A stretch of 64,000 bases of DNA, from the NCBI GenBank assembly GCA_963817515.1, contig CAWFPJ010000006.1:155081-219080 (forward strand), in the 5' to 3' direction. Position 1 is the stretch's first letter. Every line of letters begins with the position of its first letter. Positions 46,704-53,786 of this stretch are shown here, piece after piece. The position numbers and the translations under genes were made by a program. Origin of the DNA: DATMNI01 sp963817515 (GTDB taxonomy: Bacteria; Acidobacteriota; Terriglobia; Bryobacterales; Bryobacteraceae). The notes below the pieces were generated by a model that did no database searches, had not been told where the DNA came from, and saw only the letters and a program-made list of their open reading frames with translations.

Positions 46704-47866
46704 TCCTCAGTTGCGCCAGAGTTGCACGGAATGCCACCGAGTCGCAGCGTTGCGCGCTCAGCATTCAGGATGGCCGCATCCGATTCGGAGTGCACCAGGG
46801 CTGCGGGCCGGAAGTGGACCTCTCAGGATGCCTGATTCTTCCCGGGCTGATCAATTCGCACGATCACCTGGAATTTAATCTCTTTCCGCGACTCGGCCGT
46901 GGGCCCTATCCGAATGCGACAGCGTGGGCCGAAGATATCTACCGTCCTTACGATGACCCGATACGCGGGCAGTTGGAGATCCCAAAGCCGCTGCGCCTGG
47001 TCTGGGGCGGGATCAAGAACCTGATTTCCGGCGTGACCTCAGTGCTCCACCACAATCCCTATGAAGCGCCGGTCTTTGAGCAGAACTTTCCGGTTCGCGT
47101 GATTCGGCGGTTCGGATGGATGCATTCGTTGCGCTACGGCGGCGATATTGCGAAAGCGCGGTCGCGCACGCCTCCGGGATCTCCGTTCGTCATTCACGCG
47201 TGCGAGGGTACGGATGCGCAATCGGCCGGCGAGATCGATCGACTGGATGCGGCTGGTGCGCTCGGCCCCACAACCGTAGTCGTGCACGGCGTGGCGCTGG
47301 ATGAAGCGGGCGTCGCACTCGTCGCACAACGCGGAGCCTCTCTGATCTGGTGCCCCAGTTCCAACTACTTCACTCTGGGGCGGACCATATCGCCCGAAGT
47401 GCTGCACTCCTGGGTTCCCATCGCGCTGGGCACCGATTCAGCTCTCACCTGCCACGGCGACCTGATCGACGAAATCGAAGTGGCGGTTTGTGAGATCGAC
47501 CGGGAACGCGTGTACCGGATGGTAACTGAGGTCGCGGCAAAGATTCTGGGGCTTCGGTCGGGGGAAGGCAGCATTTGCGAGGGCGGGATCGCCGACCTTG
47601 TAGTGGTGCCGGATCGCGGTCAGTCGCCGGCGGCGGCTTTGCCCGGACTGCGGCCGGAACTCGTGCTGGTGGGCGGCCGGATCAAATTGATGTCCACCGG
47701 GTTCGCCCGCCGCCTCGCGCCTGTTCTGTCGCGCCGACTTCAGCCTCTTGAGATTGAGGGCCGCGGCCGGTGGCTCATCGACTGCGATGTTTCCGCTTTG
47801 ATGAAAACGGTGACAGCGATCCTGGGTGAGGATTTCCGCCTGGCAGGAAGGGGAGTGGTCGCGTGA
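46700..47866 (+). CDS. Metal-dependent amidohydrolase (TRZ/ATZ-like)
   Basis: 388 residues, ATGA overlap at 46700. The amidohydrolase-superfamily metal site is complete: H54 and H56 (INSHDHLEFN), H166 with E169 (VIHACEG), H196 (VVVHGVAL) and D246 (ALGTDSAL). An N-terminal strand-rich part (SIQDGRIRFG, DLSGCLILPGL) and C-terminal GGIADLVVVPD ... LVLVGGRIKL form the composite sandwich seen in deaminases and hydrolases of this group. A C-terminal extension (about 345-388) is unusual. Family members hydrolyse C-N bonds (deamination or amide/ring opening), so the pathway intermediate probably contains an amine, amide or nucleobase-like ring. Confidence 0.88.
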   Translation: MILSCARVARNATESQRCALSIQDGRIRFGVHQGCGPEVDLSGCLILPGLINSHDHLEFNLFPRLGRGPYPNATAWAEDIYRPYDDPIRGQLEIPKPLRLVWGGIKNLISGVTSVLHHNPYEAPVFEQNFPVRVIRRFGWMHSLRYGGDIAKARSRTPPGSPFVIHACEGTDAQSAGEIDRLDAAGALGPTTVVVHGVALDEAGVALVAQRGASLIWCPSSNYFTLGRTISPEVLHSWVPIALGTDSALTCHGDLIDEIEVAVCEIDRERVYRMVTEVAAKILGLRSGEGSICEGGIADLVVVPDRGQSPAAALPGLRPELVLVGGRIKLMSTGFARRLAPVLSRRLQPLEIEGRGRWLIDCDVSALMKTVTAILGEDFRLAGRGVVA

Positions 47867-48837
47867 GTCCCGTCATCGAATCGCTCCCGGTGATCGTGCT
47901 CTATCCGCATAGCCGCTGCAACTGCCGTTGTGTGATGTGCGATATCTGGAAAGAGACCGATCGGCGGGATATCGGATCCAGGGAATTTGAACGCTACCTT
48001 GAGGATTTTCGAAATCTGTCGGTGAAATGGGTCGTGCTCTCGGGCGGCGAGCCGCTGATGCATTCCAACCTCTTTCCCTTTTGCGCGCGACTGAAAAGCC
48101 TCGGAATCCGCACCACCCTCTTGAGTACGGGCCTGCTGTTGGAGCGGGATGCAGCGCTCATCGTTGAGCATGTAGATGACGTGATCGTGTCGTTGGATGG
48201 TCCCGCTCACATCCATGACCGCATTCGACGCATTCCGGGAGCGTTTGTCTCGTTGTCGCGCGGAGTCCAAGCTCTGCATCGGCTGCGCCCGGAGTTTCCG
48301 GTTTCCGCGCGTTCGACCGTGCAGCGAGAAAATTTCCGTTACTTGCGCGAGACCGCGCGCGCCGCAAAAGGAATCGGGCTTCTCGGCATCTCGTTCCTCG
48401 CGGCGGACGTGACCTCCACCGCATTCAACCGGCCGGACGGCTGGGGCGCGGAGCGGCAAGCCGGGATCGCGCTGGCGGCGGACGAATTGACTGAGCTCGA
48501 TGCCGGGATCGAAGCGCTTCTGGATGAATGGGGCCAGGATCCGTTTTTGGTGGACAGCCCCCGGAAGCTGCGTCGCATTGCGCTTCACTACCGTGCCCAC
48601 CTCGGTATTTGTGAGCCGGAGCCGCCACGCTGTAACGCGCCCTGGACATCCGCCGTCGTTGAGACCGATGGCACCGTCCGTCCTTGTTTCTTTCATGCTC
48701 CAATTGGTCACGCCGGAGACGGTTTGGCTTCCGCCCTGAACAGTCCGGCCGCACTGGCCTTCCGCGCCGGCCTCAATGTCCGGAGCAACCCGACCTGTAG
48801 TCGTTGTGTATGCTCATTGTATTGGAACGGAACTTGA
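47863..48837 (+). CDS. Radical SAM enzyme 6 with SPASM-like C-terminus
   Basis: 324 residues from GTG 47863 (GTGA overlap; GGAAGGGGAG upstream). There is no cobalamin domain: the cluster motif is at the N-terminus, C19, C23 and C26 (SRCNCRCVMCDIWKE). VVLSGGEPLMHSNLFPFCA (the GGE motif that contacts SAM) and VDDVIVSLDGP follow. The C-terminal region (CNAPWTSAVVETDGTVRPC ... CSRCVCSLYWNG) has a SPASM/twitch-like cysteine set that would hold one more iron-sulfur cluster. SPASM enzymes include peptide-modifying and alcohol-oxidising types. It differs in class from the five B12-type enzymes in the operon and overlaps the P450 gene by 28 bases. Confidence 0.88.
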   Translation: MSPVIESLPVIVLYPHSRCNCRCVMCDIWKETDRRDIGSREFERYLEDFRNLSVKWVVLSGGEPLMHSNLFPFCARLKSLGIRTTLLSTGLLLERDAALIVEHVDDVIVSLDGPAHIHDRIRRIPGAFVSLSRGVQALHRLRPEFPVSARSTVQRENFRYLRETARAAKGIGLLGISFLAADVTSTAFNRPDGWGAERQAGIALAADELTELDAGIEALLDEWGQDPFLVDSPRKLRRIALHYRAHLGICEPEPPRCNAPWTSAVVETDGTVRPCFFHAPIGHAGDGLASALNSPAALAFRAGLNVRSNPTCSRCVCSLYWNGT

Positions 48838-49814
48838 GGCGAGATCCGTATTTCGATCCCGCGCTTGGCGCGTGGGTGTTACGTCGATACGCGGACGTAC
48901 TTGCCGCGTTGCATGATCCTCGGCTGTCGCCGGTTGGCACAACCAGTCGAGAAATTCGCTCCCACACCCGGGCTGCGCTCTCGCTTTCACAGATCGTGGA
49001 CTGGCAATCCCAAATCGAGCCTTTGGCACGCAGCATGATGGACGCATTGCCATCGGATCGGCCGGTGGACCTGGTCAGCGAATTTGCGCAGCCCTGGTGC
49101 GTGGAACTCGCCTGCATCGTAACCGGAGTCGATCGTAAAGATCTCCGGCAGCTAACCGAACTGGCCAGGCTCGTCTCGGCGGCTGCGGCCGATCCCGATG
49201 ACCCCGAACTGAAATCCTCGGCATCCGCCGCCAACGACGAGCTGAAGCGAAGCGTGCCCGGCGAATCGATCCCGATGGCCGGTCCGGCATTCGTCGCGCT
49301 GTCCCAGACGCTGCCCGCTTTCCTTGCCAGAGCGTGGCTGGCGCTGGTTCGGCATCCCGCACAACTGTCGCGGCTGCGCGAAGACGCTGGTCTCATGCCC
49401 GGAGCGATCGAGGAATTGCTGCGATATGCCGGCCTCGCGCGTGTGATCTTTCGCGTGGCGCGGACTGCGTTTGATCTGGGCGGCGTGAAAATTGCGGAAG
49501 AAGAGCGAGTCGCCTTGATGCTGAATTCGGCGAACCACGACCCGGACCAGTTCCCTGAACCGAATCGTCTGGACCTCGCTCGCCAGTCGGCAGGGCACGT
49601 CGCGTTTGGCAGTGGTTCCCATTCGTGCGTCGGCGCCTCTTTGATCCGGATGCCGACTATGGTGGCCACGAGTGTATTCGTGCAGAAGTTTGGCGCGGCG
49701 GAGCTCCGGGAGCCCGTGGAATGGCGAGGCGGGGCCGGGTTCCGTACGCCCGTAGCTTTGTTTGCGCTGCCCAGGCCTCCATCAAATCGGTTGCCCCACG
49801 GTGCGCCGTGGTGA
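48810..49814 (+). CDS. Cytochrome P450, short and with atypical I-helix
   Basis: 334 residues from ATG 48810, inside the end of radical SAM gene 6; TTG 48804 is an alternative. The heme-binding loop FGSGSHSCVGASLI (ligand Cys273) and the K-helix ExxR (E202-L-L-R205) are present. So are ARVIFRVAR and NSANHDPDQFPEPNRLDLAR. Usual bacterial P450s have about 400 residues; here the N-terminal A-helix region is missing. The I-helix reads FVALSQTLPAFLARAWLALV (161-180) in place of AGxE/DT, so the normal acid-alcohol pair for oxygen activation is absent. It may still oxidise, use peroxide or catalyse a non-oxygenase step. It is the last gene of the operon. Confidence 0.88.
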   Translation: MLIVLERNLRRDPYFDPALGAWVLRRYADVLAALHDPRLSPVGTTSREIRSHTRAALSLSQIVDWQSQIEPLARSMMDALPSDRPVDLVSEFAQPWCVELACIVTGVDRKDLRQLTELARLVSAAAADPDDPELKSSASAANDELKRSVPGESIPMAGPAFVALSQTLPAFLARAWLALVRHPAQLSRLREDAGLMPGAIEELLRYAGLARVIFRVARTAFDLGGVKIAEEERVALMLNSANHDPDQFPEPNRLDLARQSAGHVAFGSGSHSCVGASLIRMPTMVATSVFVQKFGAAELREPVEWRGGAGFRTPVALFALPRPPSNRLPHGAPW

Positions 49815-49923
49815 CGAGATGAATCCGATGATTTTTTTCACTATACGAGGACCGCAATACGCGATTCTCCACCAGAGCGTCGCGACAGGTGGCTTTTGAC
49901 CGCCGGCGCCGAGCGGCAAGTGA

Positions 49924-50300
49924 TCAGTGTCCGTCGTGACGATCCAGCGTCGCAATGTAACTTTTCACCGTCTCGGCGGACAGGTGCACGGCCTGTTTTT
50001 CGGCCTCGTTCAATGGGATCGAAAGAACGCGAGCAACACCCTCGCGATTGATGACGGAGGGAAGCGACAGACACACCTCGCCGAGGTTCATAGGCTCCGG
50101 GACCAGGCTCGATACGGTCAGGACCGCATGCTCGTCACGCAGAATCGCACTGACGATACGCACCAGCGCCGCGCCGATCCCGTAATAAGATGCGCCCTTC
50201 ACCTGCAGGATCTGTGAGCCGGCCGCACGCGTCTCGTCCGCAATGGTCTTCAGCGAAACCGGTTCATGCGGCAGGTCGTCACCTTGGCAGCCCTCTTCGC
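49924..50300 (-). pseudogene. L-lactate dehydrogenase C-terminal remnant
   Basis: A minus-strand frame reads ADETRAAGSQILQVKGASYY, GIGAALVRIVSAILRDEHAV, LTVSSLVPEPMNLGEVCLSL and PSVINREGVARVLSIPLNEA. This is the C-terminal half of bacterial L-lactate/malate dehydrogenases (substrate domain). The NAD-binding half, the catalytic Asp-His pair and the start are missing; the upstream frame (MQASLADRSGGRG...) is not homologous. The remnant ends at a normal stop (49924) and begins just beyond the end of the glycosyltransferase gene. It is one of two broken dehydrogenases bracketing that gene. Confidence 0.8.
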
Positions 50301-50357
50301 TGCAAACTCTCCGAGTCGGGCCGCGGCCTCCGGACCGGTCTGCGAGAGATGCCTGCA

Positions 50358-51704
50358 CTATGTCAGTGATGCTTCTTGCATCTCCTCTGCCGTTTTAGGT
50401 TTTCCTCGTGCAACAGAGCGGCTGTCACGTGGCGCCTCCGTCTGATATTTTTGAAATGCCTGTTCCATGATATCGGCGGCCACATCCAGCCCTCGCTTCT
50501 TTGAAATCACTTTCTGGAAATACTCAGCCCTCTCGCGATAGCTCGGATCTTGCAAAACTTTCTCGATCAAACCCCTCAGGCGGTCCGTTGTCAGCTCGTC
50601 CACTTCTATAAATTCGCCTGTCCCATGATGTGCAATTCTGGCGGCAGCTCCTGGTTGGTCAAAGCCTATTGGAATAGCAACCATGGGAACTCCATGCGCC
50701 AGGGATTCAAGCGTTGTATTCAGTCCCGCATGCGTGATGCAAAGCGCTGCACGCTTCAGCAATTCAATTTGAGGAGCAGAGCGGACGACAATCGTATTTG
50801 AAGGAATAGGACCCAGATTCTCTGGATTGATATTCTTGCCAACAGAAAGTACAACTTGAACATCTTCCAGGGGCTCAACCGCTTCAAGAATGTGTTTGTA
50901 CAGGTCATCCAGGCCGTTCACCAGCGTCCCCAGGGAAGTGTAAATAAGAGGCTTGTCCGTCAATTGTTCCCATGGAAACAGGACTGGCTCCCTGCCCTCG
51001 TCGTCGTGAAACGGACCAGCGTAGTGAAACTGTGCAGGCCAGGGGATGCCCGGAAAATCGAATTCCTTCGGCGTCTGAGTGATTATAGCCAGCTTGGAAA
51101 CAGTCGCAGCAGGATCATTCCAATCGACCTTGAGCCCAACCCTTTCGGCATAAGACCTCGCGATTTCCGCCAGCGGGCCAAGTATCGCGCCTAGTTTATG
51201 TAAATTTATAGCGTTTCGATTAAGACCTTCCGGAGACGGATCAAGCGGGCAGCTGAAAAGACAGGCTGGAGTTGCTCCCGAGAAATCGAGGTGAAGAACA
51301 TTCCAAATGTGTACATACGGTATGGACATGCTCAGAGGAACAAGCTCGATGAAGAAGTGGATAGTGTCGATTACCAAAGCCTCAATGCCTGCCGTTGCTA
51401 ATTTCTCAGCCAAGTAGTCGAAGGCCACTCGGGTGAGGTCAGGATTTAGATCCATACACGAATGCCGCACCACCTCAAAGCCATACAACTTTGCCACGGA
51501 GCTATAGACTTTTTCGATAGAACCGACCGGATACTCTGTTTCGCCGTACGGCACGAAGTCGAGACCCGCAGCGCGAGCGAATGGTTCGACATCGGGAACG
51601 CCGAAAAACACGACTTCATTGCCGTGTGATTGTACTCTCCGTGCGAGCGCTGTCATGGGGTTCAAATGCCCTGACAAGGGCATGCTCACAAAGCCAATTT
51701 TCAT
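50358..51704 (-). CDS. UGT/MGT-family glycosyltransferase (GT1)
   Basis: 448 residues. ATG 51704 follows GAGGAG. The N-terminus MKIGFVSMPLSGHLNPMTAL is the acceptor-side Rossmann domain start. The C-terminal UDP-sugar signature is RAALCITHAGLNTTLESLAH, GVPMVAIPIGFDQPGAAARI. IYTSLGTLVNG and SAPQIELL are other family blocks. Relatives glycosylate small hydrophobic acceptors such as carotenoids or macrolides; the acceptor here is unknown. Base composition is visibly less GC-rich than the adjacent operon, and both flanks are broken dehydrogenase genes, suggesting acquisition or rearrangement. It is on the opposite strand to the radical SAM operon, convergent with it, so a shared pathway is possible but not shown. 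Confidence 0.92.
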   Translation of the reverse strand: MKIGFVSMPLSGHLNPMTALARRVQSHGNEVVFFGVPDVEPFARAAGLDFVPYGETEYPVGSIEKVYSSVAKLYGFEVVRHSCMDLNPDLTRVAFDYLAEKLATAGIEALVIDTIHFFIELVPLSMSIPYVHIWNVLHLDFSGATPACLFSCPLDPSPEGLNRNAINLHKLGAILGPLAEIARSYAERVGLKVDWNDPAATVSKLAIITQTPKEFDFPGIPWPAQFHYAGPFHDDEGREPVLFPWEQLTDKPLIYTSLGTLVNGLDDLYKHILEAVEPLEDVQVVLSVGKNINPENLGPIPSNTIVVRSAPQIELLKRAALCITHAGLNTTLESLAHGVPMVAIPIGFDQPGAAARIAHHGTGEFIEVDELTTDRLRGLIEKVLQDPSYRERAEYFQKVISKKRGLDVAADIMEQAFQKYQTEAPRDSRSVARGKPKTAEEMQEASLT

Positions 51705-51847
51705 TGTTTGCTCCTCGTGCGATCGCGATTGTAGACGACCATGGGAAAGCCGGGGTCAACAAGCCGGCGCGCGATTTGTGAGCCCAGGTATCCGAGTCCG
51801 ATGAACCCCAGCCGCGTGCGAGCAGTGAGTTTTTGATTCGCTGACAT
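51701..51847 (-). pseudogene. N-terminal remnant of a 3-hydroxyisobutyrate-dehydrogenase-like gene
   Basis: From ATG 51847 the product reads MSANQKLTARTRLGFIGLGY, LGSQIARRLVDPGFPMVVYN and RDRTRSKQ, then stop. This is the start of the NAD-binding domain (GxGxxG as GLGYLG) of the 6-phosphogluconate/3-hydroxyisobutyrate dehydrogenase family, which is normally near 290 residues. It is cut after 48 residues exactly at the glycosyltransferase start: its TGA shares bases with that ATG (ATGA). The leftover leader may now help translate the glycosyltransferase. Confidence 0.75.
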
Positions 51848-52165
51848 CCGCTCTCCTACTGAGCGCTTCGCAGAAGTCGCATTCAACTGGGTAAATGCAC
51901 CTGCCTTGCCAGGTCATGGTGCGGTGGAATCGTTTTGCTTTCACTAGTGGCACTCCGGACCGCGCTCCGCGGCCTGTCGATCCAGTGACTGTGTGACCTT
52001 TTGTCGACACGGCCGCCGCTCGCCGCGCACACCGGACGTGGATCGCCGAGTATGGCCCATGACGTGCCTTCTATAGCGCACTAGTACGCGCTCTTCGATA
52101 GCCTTTCCAAAGGTGAGATTCTCGCGTTAGCCATCTCTCTTGAAGAAAAGACGCGGCTATTTCAT
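51848..52165. other. Gene-free stretch between dehydrogenase remnant and ROK gene
   Basis: About 320 bases containing the former upstream region of the truncated dehydrogenase and the 3' flank of the minus-strand ROK gene. No recognisable frame, terminator or promoter was identified. Confidence 0.35.
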
Positions 52166-53383
52166 TCACCCCTGTTCCAAAGACGTCACCGCCATCATTT
52201 CCGTTAATGGCGTAGTCAACGTTTTCAGTACGTCGCTTCGAGTTACGGAATTCTGAAAGGCTAGCAGCGCCGCACCCTTCAGGCCAATATCCAAGCCGAG
52301 ATTCGTCACAATCACCTGAGGGGGAGGGCAGAATCCCGGCAATCGCAGAGCGAGTTCCCGGCGGATAATTGGCACCAGAACGTCTTGGCCTTGCAGCAAT
52401 TCTCCTCCGAGGATCACCAGACCAGGGTTGAACAAGATGATAAGGTGCGAGAGACCCAGTCCCAAGGCTTGGCCTGCCCTCTCGAGCACCCGGAGGGCAA
52501 GCGGATCGTTGTTTCTAGCCTTGTCGAAAATCTCGCCCACACTCACGCTAAACCGGCTGTCGGACGCGCGGCCGGCAAGCCGCTTATATTGACGAACGAT
52601 ACTGGAGATCGATGCGATCGCTTCCAGGCAGCCCTTCTTCCCGCAGTTGCACTCGTCCTCGCCGTTTGGATCGATGGTAATGTGCCCGAATTCACCGGCC
52701 GTGTGCTGCGTGCCTTCGAGATACCGCCTGTCGATGACAATACCGGCTCCGATTCCTTTTCCAAGTTCCACGTAGATGCAGTTGTTGCAGTCGCGGGCGA
52801 CACCGACGCCTTGCTCCGCCAGGACATAATTGCGGCACGAAGCGCCTAGGAATAATGGCAGGGACGTCGCCTCTGCGAGCTTGTCGAGAAGAGGAAAACG
52901 TCTCCAGCCCAGATTGACGGCAGTGATCGATTGATCGTCCTCGATGGTGCCGGGACACGAAATCCCGACGGCGAGCAGGCGGGACCGCTGCCACGGTTCC
53001 AAATTGCGCTTGACGATCTCTAGACCCGACAGCAGGCTGGCACTGTCTAGACCCCCTCCTAGTTCGACGTCCTGCTCCCATCGGAATCGAATGTCCCCCA
53101 CCAGGCTGGTGAGCGCATAGCGGATGCGCGCCGTTTCGAGATCCACCGCGATGAAATAACCCGCCTCCGGGTTCAGCGTCAGGACTTCACGGCGTCGACC
53201 GCCGTTTGACCTCAACTCGCCGACTTTGAGGACTGTACCGGCATCAGCCAAAAAACGCAGTGCCTGGCTTACGCTCCCACCATTCAGTCCCGCGCTCCGA
53301 ACGATTTCCTCACGAGTCACGGCGGCTCGTTGATACAGAGTCAACAGGATGTTCGAAAGCCAAAGCTCTGGAATTTTCCGCAT
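52166..53383 (-). CDS. ROK-family transcriptional regulator (NagC/XylR type)
   Basis: 405 residues. The N-terminal winged helix-turn-helix (about 5-65; LYQRAAVTREEIVRSAGLNG, GSVSQALRFLADAGTVL) is followed by the ROK sugar-kinase-like fold. That fold has LGWRRFPLLDKLAEATSLPL, VELGKGIGAGIVIDRRYL, AGEFGHITIDP and the zinc-binding CNCGKKGCLEA, then FNPGLVILGGELLQG. The EFGH block retains the residues used for sugar binding. Such proteins repress sugar-uptake or catabolic genes until a sugar or sugar phosphate binds. It is divergent from the PVC-type heme protein/receptor/DMFase-like cluster, with a palindrome in the shared gap, so that cluster is its likely target along with its own gene. Confidence 0.92.
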   Translation of the reverse strand: MRKIPELWLSNILLTLYQRAAVTREEIVRSAGLNGGSVSQALRFLADAGTVLKVGELRSNGGRRREVLTLNPEAGYFIAVDLETARIRYALTSLVGDIRFRWEQDVELGGGLDSASLLSGLEIVKRNLEPWQRSRLLAVGISCPGTIEDDQSITAVNLGWRRFPLLDKLAEATSLPLFLGASCRNYVLAEQGVGVARDCNNCIYVELGKGIGAGIVIDRRYLEGTQHTAGEFGHITIDPNGEDECNCGKKGCLEAIASISSIVRQYKRLAGRASDSRFSVSVGEIFDKARNNDPLALRVLERAGQALGLGLSHLIILFNPGLVILGGELLQGQDVLVPIIRRELALRLPGFCPPPQVIVTNLGLDIGLKGAALLAFQNSVTRSDVLKTLTTPLTEMMAVTSLEQG

Positions 53384-53466
53384 CTAGGTTCCGTTCTTAT
53401 AGGTGCCGCCGGCTGTCCCGTGATCTCCAGCGTGCGGGTAACTTTAAACGGCAAAATTAGTCGGGG

Positions 53467-53483
53467 CGGTGGATTGTCCACCG
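53467..53483. promoter_or_regulatory. Palindrome, candidate ROK operator
   Basis: CGGTGGA-TTG-TCCACCG is a perfect 7-base inverted repeat with a 3-base centre. It lies in the divergent gap, 84 bases upstream of the ROK start and about 180 bases upstream of the opposing promoter. Its symmetry and position fit a dimeric repressor site; there is no direct evidence of binding. Confidence 0.45.
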
Positions 53484-53660
53484 ACGTGAGAGCTTAGGAT
53501 ACTGTCTTCGGCGCCTCTCACAATACTACTCGGAATATAGCTTCAGAGGAAGCAAAAGTTTATTTGCACCGGCCGCGCTGTTCCGCGCAGGGGAGGTGGA
53601 GGCTTACAGGGCGGGCGCAGGACCACGCGCGATCTTGCGAGTTTTGGCGAGATTTTTTGC

Positions 53661-53689
53661 TTGACAAAAAAAGCCGTGGTGGTTAAGCT
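53661..53689 (+). promoter_or_regulatory. Sigma70-type promoter for the PVC-heme protein operon
   Basis: TTGACA (53661-53666), a 17-base spacer and TAAGCT (53684-53689). The -35 is consensus and the -10 keeps the important T, A and final T. Expected transcription start is near 53696, giving a leader of about 90 bases to the ATG at 53787. Confidence 0.55.
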
Positions 53690-53786
53690 TTATCAACTCC
53701 CTCGAATTGCAGAACGCGGCAAGAGAGCACAACACCCCGCGTTTCGGGCAGAGAGTTCGGCTATATCATCAAGCGGAAATCCATCG

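Noticed and set aside
53661..53786. N-terminal extension of the PVC-type heme protein from TTG 53661
   Set aside because: That TTG is part of a TTGACA -35 box with a -10 at the right spacing, and the extension has no leader-like character. ATG 53787 precedes a hydrophobic leader.
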